Below, piece after piece: positions 17,413-25,373 of a stretch of 64,000 nt of DNA (the first letter of the stretch is position 1; each line of letters begins with the position of its first letter). Origin of the DNA: Brachybacterium massiliense (GTDB lineage Bacteria > Actinomycetota > Actinomycetes > Actinomycetales > Dermabacteraceae). A program made the position numbers and the translations under genes. The notes below the pieces were generated by a model. It saw only the letters and a list, made by a program, of their open reading frames with translations, was not told the origin of the DNA and did no database searches. The DNA lies in the NCBI RefSeq assembly GCF_900184245.1, contig NZ_FXXB01000005.1, forward strand, positions 62,001-126,000, read 5' to 3'.

Positions 17413-18036
17413 CTAGGAATCGGAGGGAGCGGGACGCACCAGCAGCACATCGCCCGCTCGCCCGCCTGGAACGCTCCGTCGGGAGGGAGCGGGGCGGAAG
17501 CCGAGGCGGGCGGCGAGGGTGCGGGAGGACAGGTTGCGGGCGGCCGTCACCGCGATCACCTCGCGGCGCGGCGCCCCGCAGCGCGGGTCGGCGAGCACGG
17601 CCCGCATCGCCTCATAGGCGACGCCCCGGCCGGTGACCTCGGGCCGCAGCCGCCAGTACGCGCTCAGCGGCGCACCCTCCTCGGCGGGCAGCGCGGTGAG
17701 GCCGACCACCCCCAGCAGGCCCGCCGGCAGCGGAGTCTCCAGAGCGAGATCCTCGCGGGCCCGCACCGTGAAGTACCCCTGCCCGTGCTCCACCCAGGCC
17801 CGGCACCACTGCACCAGCACGTGCCGCATCTGGGCGCGCTGACGCAGCGGCGGGGTGGAGTCCCGTTCGAAGGCCCGGGGATCGGAGTGCAGCGCGAACA
17901 GCGCGTCGAGGTCGTCGCCGCGCACCGGGGTCAGCACCAGACGGGCGGTGCGGATCCGCGGCAGGGTCCTGCGCGGCGGCACGACGTCAGCGCGGCGGTC
18001 ACCGTCCGGGGACGGGACCGCCGCGCTGTACGGCAC
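17413..18036 (-). CDS. GNAT-family acetyltransferase (RimJ/RimL type)
   Basis: A 207-residue cytoplasmic acetyltransferase. IRTARLVLTPVRGDDLDAL (about 28-46) is the standard RimJ/RimL-type beginning. YWRLRPEVTGRGVAYEAMRA (about 126-145) is the acetyl-CoA loop, with the usual Q/RxxGxG altered to TGRGVA. ARNLSSRTLAARLGF (about 166-180) is the N-x-x-S-xx-xx-x-k-l-GF motif. It lies 10 bases upstream of gluQ on the same strand. The acetyl acceptor (protein N-terminus or small molecule) is not evident. Confidence 0.85.
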   Translation of the reverse strand: MPYSAAVPSPDGDRRADVVPPRRTLPRIRTARLVLTPVRGDDLDALFALHSDPRAFERDSTPPLRQRAQMRHVLVQWCRAWVEHGQGYFTVRAREDLALETPLPAGLLGVVGLTALPAEEGAPLSAYWRLRPEVTGRGVAYEAMRAVLADPRCGAPRREVIAVTAARNLSSRTLAARLGFRPAPSRRSVPGGRAGDVLLVRPAPSDS

Positions 18037-18068
18037 GGGCTCCTCCGTGCGGCGCCGAGGGCGCTGGG

Positions 18069-18839
18069 TCAGGAGTCGTTGCGGTGGGTGCCGCGCTTCT
18101 CGTCGTCGGCCGAGGCCTCCGGATCGGAATCGACCTTGACCTCCTTGGGCTCCACGTCGGAGGCGCGGTCCTCGCCCTTCAGGGCGGAGGCCACGTCACC
18201 GGCGTCGGCCGAACCGACGGTGTCTGAGACGGTCGAGGAGTCGGACTCGTTCGCAGCAGACGCGGGGTAGTGCGCACGGGCGAAGTCGGCGGGCGGAGCC
18301 CACGGATCCTCGACCGGACGGGTCTTCTGCCAGACCACGTAGCCGGCGGCGGCACCCGCTGCGGCCAGGCCCAGGATCAGCAGCACCTTGCCGGCGCGGC
18401 CCTTCTTGGGCTGCGGGGTGGGCTCGAGGACGGCCGAGCGGATGTCGCCCTGGCCCTTGTCGAGCTCCTTGCGGGCGGCGTCCACGGCCGCCTTCAGGAC
18501 GGTGCCGGTGGTCTCGGCGGTCTTGCGGGCGCGCGGGAGGTAGTCGTCCTGCACGTCGTGGCGGAGCTTGTCCGCGCGGGGGCCGAGGTTCTGGGTGAGC
18601 TTGTCGGACTGCTCGCGAAGCTTCGCCTGGGCCTCGGGGGCGTACTGGTCGTAGAGCTCAGTGGCCTTGGTGCGGGCTTCGCGTGCACCCTCGGACACCA
18701 CAGGACCCACCTGCGCGGCGAGCTTCTGCAGCTCCTCGACGGCCTTCTCGGCCTTCTGCGCGGTCGAGCCGGCGGCGTCGGTGACCTTCTCCGCCTGCTT
18801 CGCGGCCTTCTTGGCCTTCCGCTTGGTGGACAGCGCCAT
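18069..18839 (-). CDS. actinobacterial one-helix membrane protein with long helical N-terminus
   Basis: 256 residues. The N-terminus is Lys/Ala-rich (STKRKAKKAAKQAEKV) and the first ~145 residues are predicted amphipathic coiled coil with apolipoprotein-like spacing. One transmembrane helix follows (VLLILGLAAAGAAAGYVVW, about 151-169), then an acidic, Asp/Ser-rich tail. No enzymatic motif is seen. Similar proteins are encoded next to cyclophilin genes in other Actinobacteria, as here, where it is divergent from the cyclophilin gene with a 192-base shared upstream region. Function unknown; a structural role at the membrane is a guess. Confidence 0.75.
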   Translation of the reverse strand: MALSTKRKAKKAAKQAEKVTDAAGSTAQKAEKAVEELQKLAAQVGPVVSEGAREARTKATELYDQYAPEAQAKLREQSDKLTQNLGPRADKLRHDVQDDYLPRARKTAETTGTVLKAAVDAARKELDKGQGDIRSAVLEPTPQPKKGRAGKVLLILGLAAAGAAAGYVVWQKTRPVEDPWAPPADFARAHYPASAANESDSSTVSDTVGSADAGDVASALKGEDRASDVEPKEVKVDSDPEASADDEKRGTHRNDS

Positions 18840-19031
18840 GGGGTTCCCCTCTCGGTCGAATCCGTCGGGTCGGGCCGACGGTGGTCCCTGGGCCGACGCA
18901 GCCGTGGCTGCGCGGACCCGTGTGTCTCAACTCTAACGCGATCGGGCCCACCCGCTCACAGGCGATGTGAAGAAGGTGGGCACGGACTGGCCCGTCCGTT
19001 CGGTCAGGTCGCCGTATGCGAGGATGACGCC

Positions 19032-19568
19032 ATGTTCGCAACTCTTCACACCAACCACGGGGACATCCGTCTCGAGCTGTTCCCCCACCACGCCCCCAAG
19101 ACCGTCGAGAACTTCGTGGGCCTCGCCGAGGGCTCCAAGGAGTTCTCGGACCCGGAGACCGGCGAGAAGGTCACCCGTCCGTTCTACGACGGCGTCATCT
19201 TCCACCGCATCATCGCGGGCTTCATGCTGCAGGGCGGTGACCCGCTGGGCACCGGCACCGGCGGCCCCGGCTACACCTTCGACGACGAGATCTCGGAGAA
19301 GAACTTCAACGAGCCCTACGTGCTGGCGATGGCCAATGCGGGCAAGCGCCGCAACGCGCTGACCGGCCGCCCCTCGGGCACCAACGGCTCGCAGTTCTTC
19401 ATCACCGTGGGCCCCACCCCGCACCTGCAGGGCAAGCACACCGTGTTCGGTCAGGTCGCCGACGAGGACTCCAAGAAGGTCGTCGACGCGATCGAGCAGG
19501 TCAAGACCGATATGCGCGACCGTCCCCTCGAGGACGTCGTCATCAACTCGGTGACCATCGAGAAGTGA
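19032..19568 (+). CDS. ppiA: cyclophilin-type peptidyl-prolyl cis-trans isomerase
   Basis: Start at ATG 19032 (MFATLHTNHGDIRLELF), a standard short cytoplasmic cyclophilin; longer upstream readings cross a divergent gene. The 178 residues contain FYDGVIFHRIIAGFMLQGGD with the catalytic His-Arg, GTNGSQFFITVGPTPHLQ with the Gln-Phe-Phe active-site strand, and HTVFGQV. It catalyses proline isomerisation in protein folding. The pairing with a downstream rhomboid protease gene resembles the origin-proximal gene order of many Actinobacteria. A strong hairpin follows at 19615-19649. Confidence 0.95.
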   Translation: MFATLHTNHGDIRLELFPHHAPKTVENFVGLAEGSKEFSDPETGEKVTRPFYDGVIFHRIIAGFMLQGGDPLGTGTGGPGYTFDDEISEKNFNEPYVLAMANAGKRRNALTGRPSGTNGSQFFITVGPTPHLQGKHTVFGQVADEDSKKVVDAIEQVKTDMRDRPLEDVVINSVTIEK

Positions 19569-19614
19569 TCCCACACGGGCCGTCGCCGCGCTGAGTGGCC
19601 GGTCCGACGCGACG

Positions 19615-19649
19615 AGCAGCCCGTCCCCGGTTCCCGGGGGCGGGCTGCT
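19615..19649. terminator. strong hairpin between convergent genes
   Basis: AGCAGCCCG (19615-19623) pairs perfectly with CGGGCTGCT (19641-19649), with further CCCC/GGGG pairing inside and an apical TTCC. It sits 46 bases after the cyclophilin stop and 52 before the end of the convergent lipoprotein gene, so it could serve both. No U-run follows. Confidence 0.7.
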
Positions 19650-19700
19650 TCGCTGTGCGTCGACGCAGTGCGGGGCGCGGCGGGGCCCCGGCGTCCCCGG

Positions 19701-20903
19701 TCAGGGGAAGGTCAGCGTCGCAGTGACCGGGTCCTCGACCTGCTCGAAGTCCTCGTCCAGCACCTGGCCGAAGCGGGGCATGACCTTCACCGTCGCCGTG
19801 TCCAGATCGGCGGGGATGGTGAAGGTCGCGATCGGCTGGCTGTGAGCGCTCCGGAACATCGTCCTCTGGTCCTGAGCGGGGCGCAGCTCAGTGCCGTCGG
19901 GCAGCACCAGCACGACCTCGGTGAGCTCCTTGACGTTGGAGGAGAAATCACGGTCCCAGGTCAGCGGGATCACCAGGTGGATCTCGTCCTCGCTCGCCCA
20001 GCCCAGGCTGCCTCCGTAATCGAGACCGGCGCTCACGTACGGGGAGAGGTAGGCCTCCTCGACCGTGCCGTGGAGGGTCATGAAGTCCTGACCGAGACCG
20101 TCGGGGACCTTCGTATCGAGCGTCGTCGCCTCGGAGATCTCCACCTCGAGGCCGCGGTCGTACATCCGCGGGGCTGGGGTGGTGAGGATCGTGCCGTCGA
20201 CCAGGGACAGCTCCTGCACGCCGTTCCCCATCTCGGCGCGCAGCGCGACGGTGCCGGCATCGGGTGTGGCATCGACGATCGCGAGCACGGTGCCGCTGCG
20301 CTCGGCGTCCCCGTCGCTGGTGGAGTCCAGGCGGATGCTCTGGTTCCCCGCGTAGGTGATGTGCAGCTCGGTGTAGGTGGGGTCCACCGCGGGGGCCCAC
20401 TCAGGATCGGTCGATTCCCACGCCGTGAGCAGGAACTTCTTCATCTCCCCGGGCAGGATCACGGTGGCGAGCTGCTCTTCGTCGACGTCCGGGTCCGGGC
20501 TGTCCACCTCGGGGACCTCCTCGCCGGTCAGGGCGGTGAACTGCTCGGCGGTGAGGCTGTCGAGCAGGGTCGTGGCGATCACGGTGGCCTGGGCGTAGGG
20601 GTGGATCATGGTCTCGGAGTCCTCGACACGGGACATGAGTCGTCCCGCGGCGGTCTCGTCCTCCACCTCGAGCACGTCGAAGTCGGCGGTGGCGACGGTG
20701 TCGGCCGGAGGCGCGGACTCCTCCTGCGGCGCCTCCTCGGCCTCGGCCGCGTCGTCTGCGCCGTCAGCCGCGCTGCCGTCCTCCTCGCCGCCGGGGAGCA
20801 TCCCGCACCCGGCCAGCAGCAGTGCCGGGCCAGCGACCAGCACGCCGCGACGCGCGATCTCGGAGGTGGTCGAGGAACGGTGGGCGGGGCGTCGGGACGT
20901 CAT
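19701..20903 (-). CDS. putative secreted lipoprotein of unknown function
   Basis: 400 residues from the ATG at 20903. The signal has a twin-arginine-like ARRGVLVAG core and the lipobox LLLAGC, so the mature protein should be lipid-anchored outside the membrane, perhaps via Tat. An acidic Glu/Ala linker follows (about 40-75), then beta-rich sequence with no catalytic motif that I recognise; phrases such as VTATLTFP at the end and TFTIPADLDTATVKVMPRF suggest Ig-like or DUF-type sandwich folds. It is convergent with the cyclophilin gene and divergent from the rhomboid gene. Function unknown. Confidence 0.75.
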   Translation of the reverse strand: MTSRRPAHRSSTTSEIARRGVLVAGPALLLAGCGMLPGGEEDGSAADGADDAAEAEEAPQEESAPPADTVATADFDVLEVEDETAAGRLMSRVEDSETMIHPYAQATVIATTLLDSLTAEQFTALTGEEVPEVDSPDPDVDEEQLATVILPGEMKKFLLTAWESTDPEWAPAVDPTYTELHITYAGNQSIRLDSTSDGDAERSGTVLAIVDATPDAGTVALRAEMGNGVQELSLVDGTILTTPAPRMYDRGLEVEISEATTLDTKVPDGLGQDFMTLHGTVEEAYLSPYVSAGLDYGGSLGWASEDEIHLVIPLTWDRDFSSNVKELTEVVLVLPDGTELRPAQDQRTMFRSAHSQPIATFTIPADLDTATVKVMPRFGQVLDEDFEQVEDPVTATLTFP

Positions 20904-21075
20904 GGGGTGCTTTCTGCGAGGAGGGGATTGCCTGGCCACGCTAGCTATTCGGCGGGGATCGGAGAAAGCGGCCGGGAAGAGTGCCGGGGAGATCACACCC
21001 CGCACCGCGCCACGTGCGCAGAAGGGGCATCGCCTGCTCGGGTCGGGCACAGCTGTGCGTGGTGGAATGGACTCC

Positions 21076-21993
21076 ATGGATCGACCCAGCTACGGCTACA
21101 GCGCCGAGAACTCCCCGGAGCCGCAGGCACAGCCCGTCTGCCCCCGCCACACGGACCGGGTGAGCTATGTGCGCTGCAAGCGCTGTGAGCGTCCGGCGTG
21201 CCCCGACTGCCAGCGCCCCACCCCGGTGGGCGTGCTGTGCGCGGACTGCGAGCGCGAGGTGATGCGTCAGCAGGCCTCCACCCGCCCCCGCAACGCGATG
21301 GGCGGCCGCATGGGGCAGAGCACCCCGTACGTGACCTATGCGCTGATCGCGCTGAGCGTCGTGACGTACGTGGGCCAGATGCTGGTGCCCCAGATCGTCG
21401 AGCAGCTGGGACTGTTCGTCCCGATCCGCGCGGTGATGATGCCGTGGACCTTCTTCAGCGCCGGCTTCCTGCACGGCAGCCTCGTGCACCTCGCGCTGAA
21501 CATGATCGCGCTGTGGCTGGTGGGTCAGCATCTCGAGCGCGTGCTCGGTCACATCCGCTACGCCGCGCTGTTCCTGGTCTCCGTGCTCGGCGGTCACACG
21601 GCCATCTACCTCCTGGCCGATCCGTTCGGCATGGCATGGGTCTCCGGCACGCTCGGCGCCAGCGGCGGTGTGTTCGGCCTGTTCGCCGCGATGCTCATCG
21701 TGACCCGCCAGCTGGGCGGGCAGACCGCCAGCATCCTGGTGCTCATCGGCCTGAATCTCGTCATCACCTTCACCGTCCCCGGCATCTCCTGGCAGGGGCA
21801 CCTGGGCGGCCTGGTGCTGGGAGGGATCGTCACCGCGGCGATGTTCGCGCTGCGGCCCAAGGCCTCGCCCGGTGCGGACCGTCAGGCTCTCGCGCGGCGC
21901 TCCGCGCTCGTGCACACGGGAGTCTTCGTCGGTGCGACGGTGCTGTGCGTGGTGCTGATCGTCGTCAAGACGATGATGGTGCTGGCCCTCTGA
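21076..21993 (+). CDS. rhomboid intramembrane serine protease with N-terminal zinc finger
   Basis: Start taken at ATG 21076 (MDRPSYGYS), nine bases after GGTGGA; ATG 21067 is also in frame. The 305-residue product begins with a B-box-like zinc finger (Cys 22, 34, 37, 42, 45, 55, 58 and His 25). Six or seven membrane helices follow, with the rhomboid active site: HGSLVHLALNMIALW, catalytic Ser 196 in GASGGVFG and catalytic His 242 in WQGHLGG. It cleaves membrane proteins within the bilayer; substrates are unknown. Position downstream of ppiA matches many Actinobacteria, where crgA usually follows; here crgA is missing and a DnaA-box region follows instead. Confidence 0.93.
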   Translation: MDRPSYGYSAENSPEPQAQPVCPRHTDRVSYVRCKRCERPACPDCQRPTPVGVLCADCEREVMRQQASTRPRNAMGGRMGQSTPYVTYALIALSVVTYVGQMLVPQIVEQLGLFVPIRAVMMPWTFFSAGFLHGSLVHLALNMIALWLVGQHLERVLGHIRYAALFLVSVLGGHTAIYLLADPFGMAWVSGTLGASGGVFGLFAAMLIVTRQLGGQTASILVLIGLNLVITFTVPGISWQGHLGGLVLGGIVTAAMFALRPKASPGADRQALARRSALVHTGVFVGATVLCVVLIVVKTMMVLAL

Positions 21994-22709
21994 GGGCCCT
22001 CCTCGCGCCCGCGCGGGCCTGGCTCGCGCGGGCCTGGCTCGCGCGGTCCCGCATCGCGAGGGCCTGAGTCGCACGGACTCGAAGCCCGCAGACCTGAGTC
22101 GCCGCGCCGCCCCCTACACCTCGTCCCTATACCTCCCCGCGCGCCCGTTCGCGGACGTCCCGGCGAACTACATGCGTGTGGTTTTCCCCAGCTGTGGACG
22201 AAAATGGGGATAACTCGTGGCGTCGATGGGGATTGCAGGCACTTGCTGTGGATAACCACAGATCTGTTGTGGACGGACGGTGGGGAGAACTTGGCGGCCC
22301 CGAGGAGGAGACGCCGCTGCTGTCGGTCATCCCACAGTCCCGCAGTCTGCGGCGATGCCGCGCGAGCTCGCGCGTGAGACTCGCACTCCACCCGGCAGCA
22401 TCGATCTGACCTGCAGAAATAGCGTCGTCGTCGTGAGAGGACGTCTCAGGCGGCGGAGGGAGGGGCGTCAGGGCGCCATGGCACCGCCCCGGGCGCGACA
22501 CGCCCGACGTCCTCGCGGGACCTGCGGAACTACACGAATGTCATTCGTCCACGCCTGTGGACAACGATGTGGATAACTGGTCCTGTGGTGTGGAGAACCG
22601 GTCCGAGAATGGGGATGACAGCCTCGACGCACCGGTTGTGCACAGCGACCGAGCCGCCAGGAGCGCAGGCCTGTCCACGCCTCCCTCTCAGGGTGGACAG
22701 CAGTGCTCC
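21994..22709. other. 716-base intergenic region with a DnaA-box cluster
   Basis: Exact TGTGGATAA or TGTGGACAA boxes (reverse complement of TTATCCACA/TTGTCCACA) lie at 22247-22255, 22556-22564 and 22568-22576. One-mismatch boxes lie at 22193-22201, 22205-22213, 22589-22597 and, in the other orientation, 22636-22644. All but the last point the same way. The region also has 15-base CGCGCGGGCCTGGCT-type repeats near 22013-22045 and more A/T than its surroundings around 22180-22280. It could be part of a replication origin, a DnaA-titrating site, or a DnaA-controlled regulatory region. No dnaA or dnaN gene is adjacent. I see no credible gene in it. Confidence 0.65.
22013..22045. repeat. short direct repeat after the rhomboid gene
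   Basis: GCGCGGGCCTGGCTC occurs twice in tandem, followed by a diverged third unit (GCGCGGTCCCGCATC). It begins about 20 bases after the rhomboid stop. Confidence 0.6.
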
Positions 22710-23339
22710 TCAGTGCTCCGCGCCGCCTGCGAGCGGGGCATCCGCCTGGGTGCGCAGGGCGACCTCGACCAGCCGCACCAGGGCTCGGGCGGCACTGCGG
22801 GCGTCGACCACATCGGCTGACGGCACGTGGACGAACCCGCCCCGGATCCCACCGAGCGCCGCATCCGTGGCCAGCCGATGCTGCAGCTGGAAGAACACGT
22901 CGTTGCACACGTAGGTCCCTGCGGTCTGGGAGACCGAGCCCGGCGTCCCGTCGGTCGCGAGCGCGGCGACCATCGCCTTGATCGGCAGAGTGGAGAAGTA
23001 GCCGACCGGCGCGCCGGGCACCACGGGCTCGTCGATCGGGCTCGCGCCGGCGTTGTCGGGGATGCGCGCGTCGCGCACGTTGATCGCGACCCGCTCGGGG
23101 GTGATGGCGGTGCGCCCTGCGGCGAGGCCCGTCGCGATCACCACGCGCGGGCGATGTGCGCTCAGCGCCTCCAGCAGCAGCGCACCCGCGCGGCCGAACT
23201 CGACCGGGAGCTCGACCTCCACCACATCCAGGCCCTGCTCGCGCAGCATGGGCGAGGCGAGCACGACGGCGTCCCACGACTCGTTACGCGCCGCTCCGGC
23301 GAAGGGGGAGAAGCCGGTCAGCAGCACGTCGATCGTCAT
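22710..23339 (-). CDS. pcp: pyroglutamyl-peptidase I (pyrrolidone carboxyl peptidase)
   Basis: 209 residues, normal family length. The three catalytic residues are visible: Glu 82 in GRTAITPERVAINVRDARIP, Cys 145 in GTYVCNDVF and His 171 in GGFVHVPSA. It removes N-terminal pyroglutamate from peptides in the cytoplasm. The start TTGFSPF-type N-terminus (MTIDVLLTGFSPFAG) is standard. It is transcribed toward the DnaA-box region; its upstream side is a 127-base gap with short GCAGGC and AGTCGGGGAGCG repeats before a small membrane-protein gene on the same strand, so it may be in that transcript's path or separate. Confidence 0.93.
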   Translation of the reverse strand: MTIDVLLTGFSPFAGAARNESWDAVVLASPMLREQGLDVVEVELPVEFGRAGALLLEALSAHRPRVVIATGLAAGRTAITPERVAINVRDARIPDNAGASPIDEPVVPGAPVGYFSTLPIKAMVAALATDGTPGSVSQTAGTYVCNDVFFQLQHRLATDAALGGIRGGFVHVPSADVVDARSAARALVRLVEVALRTQADAPLAGGAEH

Positions 23340-23466
23340 GGTCCCAGCGTAAGTGGGGAGCTGCGGGTGCTGGCCGACGCAGGCGCAGGCGCAGGCGCTC
23401 GCGCGCGCGGCGGGCTCAGTCGGGGAGCGGGCTCAGGCGGGCACCGAGATCAGTCGGGGAGCGAGA

Positions 23467-23814
23467 TCACCAGAGGACGGCGATCGCCATGTTGATCAGG
23501 GCGAGGCCGCCGACGGCGTGGGCGAGGCCCTTGGAGACCTCCTCGCCGCGGGCGATCTTGCGGCGACCGATCACCGCGGCCACCACGATGCCGATCACGA
23601 TCAGCAGCTTGATGCCGATCTTCATGTGGTTCACGGTGCCGTCGCCCATCTCGAGCAGACCGACCAGCAGCAGCCCGGTGACCAGCTGGATCCAGGCGCC
23701 GTAGTGCTGCCAGACACCGACCGTAGGGGTGCGGAAGGTGGCCAGCCAGCCGCCGACCAGAGCGGCGGTGCCGAAGATGTGGGCGAGCAGGATGACGGTG
23801 TGCAGGACGCTCAT
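23467..23814 (-). CDS. small four-helix membrane protein
   Basis: 115 residues with four predicted transmembrane segments (about 5-25, 38-57, 64-84, 95-114). Conserved-looking points are HIFGTAALVGGW, the TGLLLVGLLE segment, HMKIGIKLL and a cytoplasmic GRRKIARGEE loop. Small proteins of this type are widespread in Actinobacteria with no assigned role. It is alone on its strand, 127 bases upstream of pcp. Nothing in the context indicates function. Confidence 0.7.
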   Translation of the reverse strand: MSVLHTVILLAHIFGTAALVGGWLATFRTPTVGVWQHYGAWIQLVTGLLLVGLLEMGDGTVNHMKIGIKLLIVIGIVVAAVIGRRKIARGEEVSKGLAHAVGGLALINMAIAVLW

Positions 23815-23971
23815 GAGGCGGAGCCTACAAGATTCTGACAGGGTGTCGTCTGGGAGCCGGCTGTGTCTCGGCTGGTCATGGCGAAGTGCGTGGCACGCGT
23901 CTCCTCCGCGGTGGAGGTGGCCGGTCGTCCGGCGCCCTCGGCACCCGAGTGCCGCGGTCTATCCTGTGGCG

Positions 23972-24628
23972 ATGACCGAACGCCCGGACCTCGCGCTCCT
24001 GCACCCGCCCTTCGGTCTCGTCCTGCGCGCCGGGGACCTGACCCTGCGCACGCTGAGGGATGCGGACCTGCCCGAGTACGCCGAGCTCCTGCGTCGGCCG
24101 ATCTTCGAGGACCCGCAGTCCCCGGCGGTGTTCCACTGGTATCGCGCCGAGCCCGAGGAAAGGGTGCGCAATGCGCTGAGCTTCCAGTGGCAGCTGCGCA
24201 GCGCGGTCGGCCCCGAGAAGTGGACGCTCCCCTTCGGGATCTGGGCGCAGGGCCGGCTGATCGGCTGCCAGGACGTCTCCGCGGAGCGATTCGCCGAGCG
24301 CCGCACCGTCAGCTCCGGCTCCTGGCTCACCCTCGAGGCGCACGGCAGGGGCTACGGCACCCTGATGCGCCAGGCGATGCTGGTGCTCGCCTTCGACCAC
24401 CTCGGCGCCGAGCGCGCGGAATCCTCCGCGGTGCTCGGGAACGACGCCTCGTTCGGGGTCTCCCGTGCCTGCGGCTACGTCGAGAACGGCACCCAGATCT
24501 CCGCTCTGCCCGGCCGCGTCGAGCCCGAGCAGCGCTTCCTGGTCACGCCCGAGTCGTTCCGACGGCCGAGCGTGGGTGTCGAGGTCGAGGGGCTCACGCC
24601 GCAGCTGCGCGCCATGCTCGGCGCCTGA
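23972..24628 (+). CDS. GNAT-family acetyltransferase (RimJ/RimL type)
   Basis: Start at ATG 23972 (MTERPDLALLHPPFGLVL); earlier in-frame starts lie in unrelated low-complexity sequence. The 218-residue product has LTLRTLRDADLPEYAELL (about 26-43), a typical N-terminal strand/helix, and the acetyl-CoA loop LEAHGRGYGTLMRQAMLVLA (about 123-142). ESSAVLGNDASFGVSRACGY follows the same pattern as N-x-x-S-x-x-x-x-x-x-GF/Y. It acetylates an unknown amine acceptor in the cytoplasm. It ends 24 bases from a convergent secreted-protein gene. Confidence 0.85.
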   Translation: MTERPDLALLHPPFGLVLRAGDLTLRTLRDADLPEYAELLRRPIFEDPQSPAVFHWYRAEPEERVRNALSFQWQLRSAVGPEKWTLPFGIWAQGRLIGCQDVSAERFAERRTVSSGSWLTLEAHGRGYGTLMRQAMLVLAFDHLGAERAESSAVLGNDASFGVSRACGYVENGTQISALPGRVEPEQRFLVTPESFRRPSVGVEVEGLTPQLRAMLGA

Positions 24629-24652
24629 GCGGTCCCCGTCAGGGCCGCGGCC

Positions 24653-25168
24653 TCAGCAGAACGCCGTGGTCGTGGTGGTGCGCACCGACTTCTTCGTCGC
24701 CTTCTTGTGGGTGCCGCCCTTGTAGGCGCAGGACTCCAGCAGCTTGCCCTTGTTCGAGTACAGCCGGGCGGTGTCGCCGGTGTTGTTCCAGATGTAGCTC
24801 GACTTGCCCCAGTACAGCGTGCTCGAGCTGCTCTTGCCCTTGCCGGAGCGGAGGGTGAGAGTCTTGCCGGGTTTGAGCTTCGTCCCCTTGGGGAAGGTGA
24901 ACTTCTGCGGACCGTTGTCGCGGATCGTGTATCCGGTCAGCGTCAACGTCTTCTTCCCCGTGTTCTTCACCTGGATGTACTCCTTGGTGTAGTCGGAGTT
25001 CTTCGAGTGGTCCTTGCCGGGCGGATCGTAGTAGACCTTCACGATGTCCAGCGGCTTCTTCACTGCGGCGTCCGCAGCGGGCGGAGCGATCGCCAGGAGA
25101 GAGGCCACCAGGACGGCGGCGAGCAGGGCGACCAGGAACCGGGCGCGCGGGGCGAGGGCGAGGGACAT
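24653..25168 (-). CDS. secreted lamin-tail-domain protein
   Basis: 171 residues. An N-terminal Sec signal peptide ends near ADAAVKK (about residue 35). The mature part is a single lamin tail (LTD) beta-sandwich: YIQVKNTGKKTLTLTGYTI, a central GPQKFTFPKGTKLKPGKTLT, and WNNTGDTARLYSNKGKLLES. It is unusually rich in Lys/Ser/Thr for this window. Bacterial LTD domains occur in extracellular nucleases and surface proteins and are thought to mediate binding; here the domain is alone. A C-terminal Cys (last residue) and one in ESCAYK could form a disulfide. Role unknown beyond extracellular binding. Confidence 0.82.
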   Translation of the reverse strand: MSLALAPRARFLVALLAAVLVASLLAIAPPAADAAVKKPLDIVKVYYDPPGKDHSKNSDYTKEYIQVKNTGKKTLTLTGYTIRDNGPQKFTFPKGTKLKPGKTLTLRSGKGKSSSSTLYWGKSSYIWNNTGDTARLYSNKGKLLESCAYKGGTHKKATKKSVRTTTTTAFC

Positions 25169-25373
25169 GGTGATCCTGAGGGTGTGAGAGGGATCCGCGG
25201 GTGGCCGGCCGCAGGAGCGGCAGCGCTCCTCTGGCTCCTCAGGATCGAGGTGGGTGGTTCTGAGAGGAATGTAGCGCGGGATCCGCTCCGGCAGAAGGGA
25301 CTTCCGGCCCCGGCTGCGACGGCTCGCTCACACCGCCCGCGCCGCCCACCGCTGACCGCATGCGGCCCTCAGC

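Noticed and set aside
22193-22644. Calling the DnaA-box region oriC outright
   Set aside because: No dnaA, dnaN, recF or rpmH gene is adjacent, and no unwinding element is clear; reported as a DnaA-box cluster instead.
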